Source: Mycolicibacter sp. MU0102 (GTDB taxonomy: Bacteria > Actinomycetota > Actinomycetes > Mycobacteriales > Mycobacteriaceae). From it: 64,000 bases of DNA. The translations under genes and the position numbers were made by a program. The stretch lies in contig NZ_OY726398.1 of the NCBI RefSeq assembly GCF_963378105.1, forward strand, positions 3,224,001-3,288,000, written 5' to 3'. The notes beneath the pieces were generated by a model. It saw nothing but the letters and a program-made list of their open reading frames with translations, had not been told where the DNA came from and made no database searches. Every line of letters starts with the position of its first letter. The first letter of the stretch is position 1. This document shows positions 25,344-33,329 of the stretch, one piece after another.

Positions 25344-26837
25344 TCACATAGGGCTGTCGGGATCTTTCAGCGCTCCTGGTATTCGAATGCTGAACTCTCG
25401 CGCCTTACTCCCCCTGCCACCGACGACGCGGGCTTCAAAGGTGATCCCAGACCGCTCTAGTAATCGGCGGCGTTCCTCGGGGTCATCCGCCGCAGACCGC
25501 CAGCGGTCGCCGTATGTGCCGCCCGTCTCCTGCCATTCCCAGTGCGCCTCGCGTAGCGGCTGTGTTTCGAGTTCCGCAATCCGAGCATCAAGGGCAGCAA
25601 GTTGCCGCTGTAGTCGGTCTCTCATCGTGGCCGACACAGCCCGCCCCGCGGCGGTGGTCAGTTCGTCCACCGCCTGAAGGGCTTCGGCCATGGCTTCGGT
25701 GTTGTCATCGCCGGGTACCCACACGCGCTCACGGGCAGGGCGGTCCCCAAGCTCTTGTAGAAAAGTCTCTTCGGCCAATAGGTCAAGTTCTCCAGCTGGG
25801 AGCATCGGGGAGCAACGGTCAGCACACGAGTAGTAGCGGTATGTGCGCCGTTCGCCGGCGCTGTTTCGGCGGCTCGTGTTGCTCTCTGAGTGGAGAACCT
25901 TCTCGCAGGTCTTACAGAATGCGAGCCCTGACAGCAGCGCGGTAGGGGCGCGCCGAGCATCCTTGCGGGCGTTGGAATTGCCGTCTAATACAACCTGTAC
26001 GCGCTCCCAATCGGATGGGCTAATCAATCCATCCGATAGTTGCACAGGTAGGCCGTCGTCGTCGCGGACGGCCCTGCCCTCGTGGTGTAGCTGACCCAAC
26101 AGTGTTCGCCCCCGGAGAATCTGCCGGATCGGGGTCACCTGCCATTTACGGCCTAGCGGTTCAAGGCCCCGGTTGACCCGGTGCCGATCCGATGGGCTGT
26201 GGACCCCGTCGGCAGTGAGCCGCGAGGCGATTCCGTTCATAGAGGCCCCATCGAGCAGTTCCCGAACTATCCGGCGGATAACCTCGGCCGCCTCGTGGTC
26301 CACTTCCAGCAGCCACCCGCCGCCTACGAGTTCGACGGGCCGGAACCCGTACGGAGCCGTTCCACCGCCCCAGCGTCCAAGTTCACGAAGCTTTGCCCTA
26401 CTCGCCTTAGTTCGCTCTCGAATCGCTTCTAGCTCACCTTCGGCCAGAAATCCGATTACCGAGGCGATCAACCGGCCAACCGGCGTTGCGAGGTCTATCG
26501 CCTCCGAGCAAGACACCACCGTTTTGTCATGCTCGATGCACCATCCGAACAGCTTGTTGAGGCTGATCGTGTTCCGCGATAGACGGTCGAGCTTCCACGC
26601 GACAAGGGTGTCGAACTCGTGGGGCCTGTTCTTCAGCCAGTCCCCTAGCTGTGCCGTATCGAATGGATCTACAGACCCGGACACGTCGGTGTCCTCGGCC
26701 CATCCCACGATGCTGTGACCGTTCGCAGCCGACCACTGCTCGATTAGTTCCCGTTGCCGCTCCACCGACGTCGACTCGTCGGTCGCTCGGGACAGCCGGA
26801 CACGGCCTAGCACACGTTGTGAGGCAGACTTCGTCAT
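25344..26837 (-). CDS. Large serine recombinase (phage-type integrase)
   Basis: 497 residues. Catalytic resolvase domain at about 8-155 with the nucleophile Ser16 (GRVRLSRATDES), then LVAWKLDRLSRN and IASVIGFLAEGELEAIRERT; a recombinase domain (WGGGTAPYGFRP) follows at about 165-270; a zinc-ribbon (CKTC ... CADRC) at about 312-345 and a coiled-coil region complete the large serine integrase layout. The start codon faces the element's right boundary, as expected for an integrase next to attP. All key residues look intact. It would integrate the element at the ABC1 start region. Confidence 0.92.
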   Translation of the reverse strand: MTKSASQRVLGRVRLSRATDESTSVERQRELIEQWSAANGHSIVGWAEDTDVSGSVDPFDTAQLGDWLKNRPHEFDTLVAWKLDRLSRNTISLNKLFGWCIEHDKTVVSCSEAIDLATPVGRLIASVIGFLAEGELEAIRERTKASRAKLRELGRWGGGTAPYGFRPVELVGGGWLLEVDHEAAEVIRRIVRELLDGASMNGIASRLTADGVHSPSDRHRVNRGLEPLGRKWQVTPIRQILRGRTLLGQLHHEGRAVRDDDGLPVQLSDGLISPSDWERVQVVLDGNSNARKDARRAPTALLSGLAFCKTCEKVLHSESNTSRRNSAGERRTYRYYSCADRCSPMLPAGELDLLAEETFLQELGDRPARERVWVPGDDNTEAMAEALQAVDELTTAAGRAVSATMRDRLQRQLAALDARIAELETQPLREAHWEWQETGGTYGDRWRSAADDPEERRRLLERSGITFEARVVGGRGSKAREFSIRIPGALKDPDSPM

Positions 26838-26867
26838 AGGTAGCCACCGTATCCCGTTTCGGGTAAC

Positions 26868-28220
26868 ATGAGGAGTGACGTGTCAGAAATCAAACGCGGA
26901 AGCGCAGCGCGCAATGCGAAGCTGGCCAGCCTGCCCGTCGGCTTTGCCGGCCGGGCAGCACTCGGGCTCGGGAAGCGGCTGACCGGCAAGTCCAAGGACG
27001 AGGTCACCGCCGAGCTCATGGAGAAGGCGGCCAACCAGCTGTTCACCGTCTTGGGCGAGCTCAAGGGCGGGGCCATGAAGGTGGGCCAGGCCCTGTCGGT
27101 GATGGAGGCGGCCATCCCCGAGGAGTTCGGCGAGCCCTACCGGGAGGCGCTGACCAAGCTGCAGAAGGATGCGCCGCCGCTGCCCGCGGACAAGGTGCAC
27201 CGGGTGCTCGACGCCCAGCTGGGCACCAAGTGGCGGGAGCGCTTCACCGAATTCGATGACACCCCCATCGCCTCAGCCAGCATCGGACAGGTGCACAAGG
27301 CGGTGTGGGCCGACGGCCGTCCCGTGGCGGTCAAGATCCAGTACCCCGGCGCCGATGAGGCGCTGCGCGCCGACCTCAAGACGATCCGCCGGTTGACCGG
27401 CATCTTCAAGCAGCTCGCCCCCGGCGTGGACGTCAAGGGTGTCATCGACGAGCTGATCGAACGCACCGAGATGGAGCTGGACTACCGGCTGGAAGCCGAC
27501 AACCAGCGCATTTTCGCCAAGGCCTACGCCGGCCACCCGCACTTCCATATCCCCAACGTGGTGGCGAGCGCCCCCAAGACGGTGATCCAGGAGTGGATCG
27601 ACGGCGTCGGCATGGCCGAGATCATCCGCAACGGCACCGTCGAGCAGCGCGACCTGATGGGCACCCGGCTGGCCGAGTTCACCTGGGACGCCGCCCGCCG
27701 GCTCGAGCTGATCCACGGCGACGCCCACCCGGGCAACTTCATGCTGCTGCCCGACGGCCGGATGGGCATCATCGATTTCGGCGCGGTGGCGCCGATGCCG
27801 GGCGGTTTCCCCCCGGAGCTGGGCGCCTCGGTGCGCTACGCCCAGGTCAAGGACTACGACAAGGTCATCGCGGTCATGCGCCAGGGCGGCTTCATCCAGA
27901 AGGGCCAGGACGTCTCGGTGCGCGAGATCGACGAGATGTTCCGTCAGTACGTCGAACCGGTCGAGGTCGAGGTGTTCCACTACAGCCGCAAGTGGCTGAT
28001 GCGGATCGCCGGCAAGCAACTGGAGCGCCCCGTCGAGCAGATCAAGACCGCGCGGCAGCTGGACCTGCCGCCCAAACTCGCGATGCCGATGCGGGTGCTC
28101 GGATCCACCACGGCGATCATGTGTCAGCTCGATGCCCACGTGCCGATCAAGCGGCTCTCCGAGGAATTGGTGCCGGGCTACGCCAATCCCGACGACGTCG
28201 CGGTCGGCCCGTCCGCCTGA
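26868..28220 (+). CDS. ABC1/AarF (UbiB-like) atypical kinase (Rv3197 orthologue)
   Basis: 450 residues. ABC1 family signatures: KxGQ motif (GGAMKVGQALS, about 66-72), Ala-rich loop region (IASASIGQVHKAV), catalytic Lys in VAVKIQYP, HGDAHPGNF and IIDFGAV for metal and nucleotide binding. Such proteins are atypical ATPases/kinases; in mycobacteria this gene neighbours whiB7 and is linked to its antibiotic-response regulon. The native start is probably GTG 26880 (VSEIKRG); the element now supplies an in-frame ATG at 26868 and AGGAG. So the gene survives insertion, but behind a new promoter. Confidence 0.92.
   Translation: MRSDVSEIKRGSAARNAKLASLPVGFAGRAALGLGKRLTGKSKDEVTAELMEKAANQLFTVLGELKGGAMKVGQALSVMEAAIPEEFGEPYREALTKLQKDAPPLPADKVHRVLDAQLGTKWRERFTEFDDTPIASASIGQVHKAVWADGRPVAVKIQYPGADEALRADLKTIRRLTGIFKQLAPGVDVKGVIDELIERTEMELDYRLEADNQRIFAKAYAGHPHFHIPNVVASAPKTVIQEWIDGVGMAEIIRNGTVEQRDLMGTRLAEFTWDAARRLELIHGDAHPGNFMLLPDGRMGIIDFGAVAPMPGGFPPELGASVRYAQVKDYDKVIAVMRQGGFIQKGQDVSVREIDEMFRQYVEPVEVEVFHYSRKWLMRIAGKQLERPVEQIKTARQLDLPPKLAMPMRVLGSTTAIMCQLDAHVPIKRLSEELVPGYANPDDVAVGPSA
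26878..26886. other. Putative attR core (right copy of 9 bp repeat)
   Basis: acgtgtcag, identical to 19575-19583. It contains the GTG that begins the conserved ABC1 reading frame. To its left lies a tatcccg/cgggta inverted repeat (about 26849-26866), plausible as an integrase-binding arm. Confidence 0.55.
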
Positions 28221-28232
28221 TGCTGCGGCCGC

Positions 28233-28478
28233 TCACGCGGCCACCGGCTCCTTACGCGGACGGCCGCGCGGCCGCTTGCGGCCGATGACGCTGCCCCGAT
28301 CGAGGATCTCACCGCCCCACACCCCCCACGGCTCGGCGCGCTGCAGCGCCGCCGCCAGGCACTGCTGACGGATCGGGCACTGAGCACACCGTGCCTTGGC
28401 CCGCTCCAGATCGGCCGGGTCGTCGGCGAACCACAGGTCGGGATCGCTGTTACACGGCAACTTCAGGGTTCTCGACAT
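28233..28478 (-). CDS. whiB7: WhiB7 antibiotic-response transcription factor
   Basis: 81 residues. Four iron-sulfur cluster cysteines at positions 9, 31, 34 and 40, the GVWGG turn, and the C-terminal RGRPRK AT-hook that distinguishes WhiB7 from other Wbl proteins. It binds region 4 of SigA and activates intrinsic drug-resistance genes, including itself. The ATG at 28478 gives MSRTLKLPCNSDPDLWF. A 240-base leader with an uORF and an attenuator precedes it. Confidence 0.96.
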   Translation of the reverse strand: MSRTLKLPCNSDPDLWFADDPADLERAKARCAQCPIRQQCLAAALQRAEPWGVWGGEILDRGSVIGRKRPRGRPRKEPVAA

Positions 28479-28544
28479 GGTGTGTACCTGCTTTCCGGTC
28501 GGTTCGTGGGGTTCGAATCCGGGCCGGTCGGCGGGCTGCCGAGC

Positions 28545-28584
28545 AAAAAATAATGGCCACGGATCCTGGTTGGTCCGTGGCCAT
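28545..28584 (-). terminator. whiB7 leader attenuator (intrinsic terminator)
   Basis: On the minus strand an 11 bp perfect stem (atggccacgga / tccgtggccat, 28553-28584) with a 10-base loop is followed by TATTTTTTGC. It lies about 70 bases ahead of the whiB7 start, so it would cut the transcript before the gene. Established work shows whiB7 leaders are attenuated and read through when ribosomes stall. Confidence 0.85.
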
Positions 28585-28602
28585 CGGGGGCGGGGGCTGC
28601 TG

Positions 28603-28719
28603 TTAGGGCGAACCCCGATGCACGGACGCATCTACGGCGGCGGCGGCATGGCGCACCGCCGCCTCGGCAGCGGCGGCATGGCGCGCGCCGGCTACCCGCA
28701 GGACGCTGATCGTGGTCAT
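28603..28719 (-). CDS. whiB7 leader uORF, 38 residues
   Basis: ATG 28719 opens MTTISVLRVAGARHAAAAEA and runs, Ala- and His-rich, to a stop 19 bases ahead of the attenuator stem. The position between promoter and terminator matches the upstream ORF that senses translation inhibitors in other mycobacteria. The ATG falls within two or three bases of the predicted transcription start, so it may be translated leaderless. Confidence 0.65.
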   Translation of the reverse strand: MTTISVLRVAGARHAAAAEAAVRHAAAAVDASVHRGSP

Positions 28720-28727
28720 GGCATCCG

Positions 28728-28765
28728 AGGCTAGCCGCTCGGCCCACCAACCCACAACCGAATTA
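28728..28765 (-). promoter_or_regulatory. Probable whiB7 promoter with AT-rich WhiB7 motif
   Basis: Minus strand: TTGTGG (28757-28752), an 18-base spacer and TAGCCT (28733-28728), with the AT block TAATT three bases upstream of the -35. An AT-rich block just upstream of -35 is the mark of WhiB7-activated promoters, consistent with autoregulation. Predicted start near 28721. Confidence 0.5.
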
Positions 28766-28791
28766 CCGCGGGCAGCGGCGGGACCCCGGTT

Positions 28792-30915
28792 TCAACCCCG
28801 GTTGCGGACCAGCTCCAGCACATCAGAGCCGAACTGTTCCAGCTTGCGCGCGCCGATGCCCGGGATAGCCACCAGGGCTGCCTCGTCACCGGGCAGCATC
28901 TCGGCGATCGCGGTCAGGGTATTGTCGGAAAAGACGATGTAGGCGGGCACTTTCAGCTCGGTGGCGGTGCGCAGCCGCCAGTCCTTGAGCGCCACCAGAA
29001 GCTCGGTGTCGACGTCGGCGGCGCAGGTCTCGCAACGGTTGAGCATGATGGCCGCCGGGGTGGCCAGCGCCTTGTTGCAGATGCGGCAGTGCTTCGGGGC
29101 GCCCCGGGCCCGGCGCTTGGTGGGTGTACGCGAATCCGACTGCGGCACCGCGCCATCAATACCGCTCAAGAACCGCGACGGCTTGCGGCCGGCCCGCCCG
29201 CCCGGGGCGCGGGCCAGCGCCCAGCTCAGTGTCAGGTGGATCCGGGCCCGGGTGACGCCGACATAGAGCAGTCGGCGTTCCTCTTCGACGGCCTCGCTGT
29301 CCGCGCCGTGCGCCAGCGCGTGCGAGATGGGCAGGGTGCCGTCGGCAAGGCCCACCAGGAACACGGCGTCCCACTCCAGACCCTTGGCCGCATGCAGCGA
29401 CGCCAGGGTGACGCCCTGCACCGTCGGCGGATGCCGGGAGTCAGCGCGCATGCGCAGCTCGGTCAACAGCTCGGGCAGGCTGAGGTCGGGGCGTTGGGCC
29501 ACCTCGTCGTCGACCAGTTCGGCCAGCGCACCGAGCGCCTCCCAGCGCTCGCGCGCCTTGGCTCCGGTCGGGGGTTCGGTGGTCAGACCGAGCGGTTCCA
29601 GCACGCCACGCACCACCTCAGGGAGCGGCCCAACACCGTCGGCATCGCGCGCCGCTGCTCTTTCGGCGGCGCGCTGCAGGGCAACCAGCGCCTGGCGGAT
29701 CTCCTGGCGGGTGAAGAAACCCTCGCCGCCGCGCACCTGATAGGCAATGCCGGCCTCGGTGAGCGCCTCCTCGTAGACCTCCGACTGCGCGTTGATCCGG
29801 TACAGCACGGCGATCTCGGCCGGCGAGATGCCGTCGTGGATCAGCCGGGCGATGGACTTGGCGACTGCCGCGGCCTCGGCGACCTCGTCGGGATGCTCCC
29901 GGAAAGTCGGCGTCGGGCCGGATTCGCGCTGGCCGATCAGCTTCAGCTTGCTGCCGGCCACCCGTCCACGTGCGGCGGCGATCACCCGGTTGGCCAACGA
30001 CACCACCTCGGGCGTGGACCGGTAGTCCCGTTCCAGGCGCACCAGCGCGGCCTCGGGAAATCGGCGAGTGAAGTCCAGCAGATAGCGCGGCGAGGCGCCG
30101 GTGAACGAATAGATGGTCTGGTTGGCGTCGCCGACCACGGTCAAGTCGTCGCGCTCCCCCAGCCAGGCCGACAACACCCGCTGCTGCAGCGGCGTGACGT
30201 CCTGGTATTCGTCGACGACGAAGCAGCGGTAGCGGTCCCGGAATTCGGCGGCCACTGCCGCGTCATTCTCGATCGCGGCGGCCGTGTGCAGCAGCAGATC
30301 GTCGAAGTCGAGCATCGCCACTTCGCCGCGGGCCTTCAGCGCCTCGTAACCGGCGTAGACGTCGGCCAGCTTCGCCGCATCCAACGGGATGTCCCGGCCG
30401 TCCGCAGCCACCGCCGCGGGGTACTGCTCCGGCCCGATCAGGGATGCTTTGGCCCACTCGATCTCGCCGGCCACGTCGCGGACGTCGTCATTGCTCAGCC
30501 GCAGACCCGCGTGGCCGGCGGCGCGGGCGACCACCCCGAATTTGCGGTCCAGCAGTTCCCAGCCGGTGTCGCCGACCACCCGCGGCCAGAAGTAACGCAA
30601 CTGCCGCCGGGCGGCAGCGTGGAACGTCAGCGCCTGCACTCCGCCGACCCCGGCGGCGGCACCCGCGCCGGCCGCCGAGCCCAGTGCACGCAGCCGCGAC
30701 CGCATCTCGCCGGCGGCGCGCTGGGTGAATGTCACTGCCAGCACCTGTCCGGGCGCGACGTGACCGCCCGCGACCAGCTGGGCGATGCGGTGGGTGATGG
30801 TGCGGGTCTTGCCGGTGCCGGCGCCGGCGAGCACGCACACCGGGCCCCGAGGCGCCAGTACCGCAGCGCGCTGCTCCTCGTCCAGCCCGGCGATGAGCGC
30901 ATCCATGGCGTCCAT
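28792..30915 (-). CDS. uvrD2: ATP-dependent DNA helicase UvrD2
   Basis: 707 residues. Superfamily 1A helicase with Walker A (AGAGTGKTRT, about 31-40), motif Ia FTQRAAGEM, DEYQD motif II, the RLERDYRSTPEVV motif IV, and LHAAKGLEWD motif V. After the motor come a tetracysteine module (CRIC ... CETC) and an HRDC domain (WRLRTATELKVPAYIVFSD), the layout that defines mycobacterial UvrD2. It unwinds DNA 3' to 5' and is essential in M. tuberculosis. It is divergent from mrx1. Confidence 0.95.
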   Translation of the reverse strand: MDAMDALIAGLDEEQRAAVLAPRGPVCVLAGAGTGKTRTITHRIAQLVAGGHVAPGQVLAVTFTQRAAGEMRSRLRALGSAAGAGAAAGVGGVQALTFHAAARRQLRYFWPRVVGDTGWELLDRKFGVVARAAGHAGLRLSNDDVRDVAGEIEWAKASLIGPEQYPAAVAADGRDIPLDAAKLADVYAGYEALKARGEVAMLDFDDLLLHTAAAIENDAAVAAEFRDRYRCFVVDEYQDVTPLQQRVLSAWLGERDDLTVVGDANQTIYSFTGASPRYLLDFTRRFPEAALVRLERDYRSTPEVVSLANRVIAAARGRVAGSKLKLIGQRESGPTPTFREHPDEVAEAAAVAKSIARLIHDGISPAEIAVLYRINAQSEVYEEALTEAGIAYQVRGGEGFFTRQEIRQALVALQRAAERAAARDADGVGPLPEVVRGVLEPLGLTTEPPTGAKARERWEALGALAELVDDEVAQRPDLSLPELLTELRMRADSRHPPTVQGVTLASLHAAKGLEWDAVFLVGLADGTLPISHALAHGADSEAVEEERRLLYVGVTRARIHLTLSWALARAPGGRAGRKPSRFLSGIDGAVPQSDSRTPTKRRARGAPKHCRICNKALATPAAIMLNRCETCAADVDTELLVALKDWRLRTATELKVPAYIVFSDNTLTAIAEMLPGDEAALVAIPGIGARKLEQFGSDVLELVRNRG

Positions 30916-30988
30916 CTTGGCAGGCGCCCCCGACGGGCCCCGACGCCGATTCGGGAATCATCGGGCGACCTATTAGGTTTGGGGAGTT

Positions 30989-31237
30989 ATGAACCAGCTC
31001 GTCATGTACACGACCCAGTGGTGCGGTTACTGCCGGCAGCTCAAAGCGTCGCTGAAGAAGCTCGAGATCGACTTCGAAGAGATCGACATCGAGCTGGACC
31101 CCACCGCAGCGGAGTTCGTCAGCTCAGCCAACGGCGGCAACCGCACGGTGCCGACGCTGCGTTTCCCCGACGGATCGACGCTGACGAACCCGACCGGGCG
31201 TGAGGTCAAGGCGAAGCTGGAGCGCCTCGGCGGGTAG
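30989..31237 (+). CDS. mrx1: Mycoredoxin (glutaredoxin-like), mycothiol-linked
   Basis: 82 residues, thioredoxin fold with active-site CGYC at 12-15 and the cis-proline region TVPTLRFPDG. The CGYC motif and size are those of mycoredoxin-1, which reduces mycothiol-protein mixed disulfides. A short leader (about 12 bases after a possible TAGGTT -10) suggests a promoter close to the ATG. Shares the divergent 73-base gap with uvrD2. Confidence 0.92.
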   Translation: MNQLVMYTTQWCGYCRQLKASLKKLEIDFEEIDIELDPTAAEFVSSANGGNRTVPTLRFPDGSTLTNPTGREVKAKLERLGG

Positions 31238-31242
31238 ACCCG

Positions 31243-32166
31243 TCAGCTCGATTCAGCCCAGGACTCGATGATGGTCCGGGCGATCGAGATCGAGCCGGGC
31301 AGCAGCAGTTTGGCCTCCGGATCGCCGCTGTTCCAGGCCCCCGCGGACAGCGCAGTGCGCACTTCGTCGCGGGTGAACCACGCCGCCTCGGTGATCTCGC
31401 CGTCGTTGAAGACGAAGGTCTGCCCCGGGTCGGCAACCGCGTGGAAGCCGACCATCAGCGACCGCGGGAAGGGCCAGGGCTGGCTGCCCAGATAGGTCAC
31501 GTCACGCACGGCCAGCCCGACCTCTTCGTGGACCTCGCGGATCACGCAGGTCTCGAACGATTCGCCGGCCTCGACGAACCCGGCCAGCAGCGAGAACATC
31601 CGGACCGGCCAGTTGTGCTGGCGGGCCAGCACTACGCGGTCGGCGCCGTCGTGCACCAGACAGATCACCGCTGGGTCGATGCGCGGAAACTCTTCGGCAC
31701 CGGTGATGGGGTTGGCCCGGGCCCAGCCGCCGCGCACCGGCTTGGTCGGCGTGCCGTCGACGGCCGAAAACCTGGCGTGGTCATGCCAATTCAGCAGCGC
31801 GATGGCCGACGACACCAATTGGGCGCTGACGTCATCGAAGATGTCGCCGGTGGCACGGATATCCAGCACCGAGACGTCGGCGCCGGTCGGCGCCTGCAGC
31901 GCGCCGCGGACCGCCCAGACGTGCCGACCGTCCTCGACACGGCCCAGGAACACCGCGTCCGATGGCGGCGTGTCGCCCAGGTCGCCGGCCTCGTGCAGCA
32001 CCACCCGGCCGCCGGCGACCAATACCTGGTTACGGGGATCGACCCGCAGCAGCGCGGCGGACGACCAGCCGGCGACGGCCGCGTCCGTGTCGGTACGCAA
32101 CTGGTCGGCTCGATCCGCCCCGACCCGCGACAGCAGGGGCACCTGGCGCAGCTGGAAGTTGCCCAT
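31243..32166 (-). CDS. nudC: NAD(H) pyrophosphatase / RNA decapping hydrolase NudC
   Basis: 307 residues. Nudix box GFVEAGESFETCVIREVHEE(VG) at about 200-222 with the catalytic REVHEE glutamates, followed by SQPWPFPRS, the array specific for the NudC subgroup. Cleaves NADH and NAD-capped RNA. As in other mycobacterial members, the four-Cys zinc ribbon of the E. coli enzyme is not visible. Start ATG 32166 (GNFQLRQVPLLSRVG); the stretch upstream overlaps the next gene. Convergent with mrx1 by five bases of gap. Confidence 0.92.
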   Translation of the reverse strand: MGNFQLRQVPLLSRVGADRADQLRTDTDAAVAGWSSAALLRVDPRNQVLVAGGRVVLHEAGDLGDTPPSDAVFLGRVEDGRHVWAVRGALQAPTGADVSVLDIRATGDIFDDVSAQLVSSAIALLNWHDHARFSAVDGTPTKPVRGGWARANPITGAEEFPRIDPAVICLVHDGADRVVLARQHNWPVRMFSLLAGFVEAGESFETCVIREVHEEVGLAVRDVTYLGSQPWPFPRSLMVGFHAVADPGQTFVFNDGEITEAAWFTRDEVRTALSAGAWNSGDPEAKLLLPGSISIARTIIESWAESS

Positions 32167-32197
32167 CAGTCCTCCCCGCGCCGCGGCGCCGCGATCG

Positions 32198-33274
32198 TCA
32201 CTGGTTGGCCACCGTACGCACGTAGAGCAGCCGGTCACCGGCCTCGATCACATCGACTTCCGGTGCATCCAGTCGCAGCAGCCGGCCCTCGCGCACCAGC
32301 GCGAGGACTATCTCGTTGAGGTGCTTGGCCGATCCGCCGACTTCCTGCTGCTCCACCTCACGCTCGGCGATCGCGTAGCCGGCGTCGGGGGTGAGCAAGT
32401 CCTCGATGATCTCGACTACCCGGGGCGTGGTGGTGGCGATGCCGAGCAACCGTCCGGCGGTCTCCGAGGACACCACGACCGAGTTAGCGCCGGATTGCTC
32501 CAGCAGGTGCTGGTTCTCGGCTTCCCGAATGGACGCCACAATGGTGGCCTGCGGGGCGATCTCGCGGGCGGTCAGCGTCACCAACGCCGCCGTGGCGTCG
32601 GAGCCGGTGGCCACCACGATCGCTGACGCGCGCTGGGCGCTGGCCAGCCGCAGCACATCCGAGCGGGTCGCATCGCCGTCGACGGTCACCAGCCCGGCCG
32701 TCTTGGCGCGTTCGAGCACGGCTCGGTCGTTGTCCACCACGACGATGTCGCTCGGGGTGGTCTCGTCGTCGCCGAGCATCGCCGCGATCGCGGTCTTACC
32801 CTTGGTTCCGTACCCGATGACGATGGTGTGGTCTTTCACTCTCTTCCTCCAACGCTGAATGCGGAACGCCTGCTGGGAGGTCTCGGTGAACGCCTCGACG
32901 GTCGTTCCGACCAGCAAGATCAGGAAGGCGATCCGCAGCGGGGTGATGACCAGCACGTTGATCATGCGGGCGAACTCGGTGACAGGCGTGATGTCGCCGT
33001 ATCCGGTGGTCGACAGCGTCACCGCCGAGTAGTAGAGACAGTCCAGGAAGCTCAACCGGTCGCCCTGCACGTCCTGGTAGCCGTCGCGGTCGACGTAGAC
33101 GAACAGCGTGGACACCAGTAGTGCCCCTAGCGCGATCAGGCTTCGGCGGTAGACGGTGCGGCCGGGACTGGACTGCCCGTGCGGCATGCGTAACACGCCG
33201 ACGAGCGCATAACTGGGTTGGGCGGTCAGCGTCTCGTCAAGACGCCGCAACCGCCGCCAGCTAGCTCCTGCCAC
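32198..33274 (-). CDS. Potassium-channel-like protein with TrkA-N (RCK) domain (Rv3200c orthologue)
   Basis: 358 residues. One N-terminal span (about 45-65), pore helix and selectivity filter TLSTTGYGDITP (about 86-97), a second span (about 105-128), then an RCK/TrkA-N NAD-binding domain beginning TIVIGYGTKGK and a TrkA-C end. The TTGYGD filter is that of potassium channels. GTG start at 33274. The role is likely K+ flux gated by nucleotide binding. Upstream genes encode AdnB in the same direction. Confidence 0.9.
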   Translation of the reverse strand: MAGASWRRLRRLDETLTAQPSYALVGVLRMPHGQSSPGRTVYRRSLIALGALLVSTLFVYVDRDGYQDVQGDRLSFLDCLYYSAVTLSTTGYGDITPVTEFARMINVLVITPLRIAFLILLVGTTVEAFTETSQQAFRIQRWRKRVKDHTIVIGYGTKGKTAIAAMLGDDETTPSDIVVVDNDRAVLERAKTAGLVTVDGDATRSDVLRLASAQRASAIVVATGSDATAALVTLTAREIAPQATIVASIREAENQHLLEQSGANSVVVSSETAGRLLGIATTTPRVVEIIEDLLTPDAGYAIAEREVEQQEVGGSAKHLNEIVLALVREGRLLRLDAPEVDVIEAGDRLLYVRTVANQ

Positions 33275-33329
33275 GACGGGCGGTCATCGGTCAGCCTGAC
33301 GCACGGACCCACTGTAACCACACCCGTCG

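Larger units (their letters stand above)
19575..26886. mobile_element. Integrated phage-satellite-like element with serine integrase
   Basis: A 7.3 kb block of lower and uneven GC interrupts the conserved order cyclodehydratase-like gene / ABC1 gene. It is bounded by the 9 bp direct repeat acgtgtcag (19575-19583 and 26878-26886) and holds a large serine integrase at its right edge, an excisionase-like HTH protein, a ParB-type HTH protein, a terminase small-subunit-like protein, micro-ORFs and four small secreted or anchored proteins. No structural, lysis or large-terminase genes are present. An IS3 element accounts for 1.33 kb. It resembles phage-inducible islands or a decayed prophage. Boundaries rest on the short repeat and on gene content. 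Confidence 0.75.

Noticed and set aside
24348..26837. Toxin-antitoxin or restriction system in the element
   Set aside because: None of the small proteins shows a toxin fold or nuclease motif that I can recognise, and no methyltransferase is present.
29089..31203. 704-codon open frame on the plus strand opposite uvrD2
   Set aside because: It is a mirror of a long GC-rich gene with a clear helicase motif set on the other strand; its translation is repetitive in Arg, Gln and His and has no family pattern. The same holds for the long frames opposite UPF0182 (12587-14635), adnB (33795-35045) and adnA (38688-40487).
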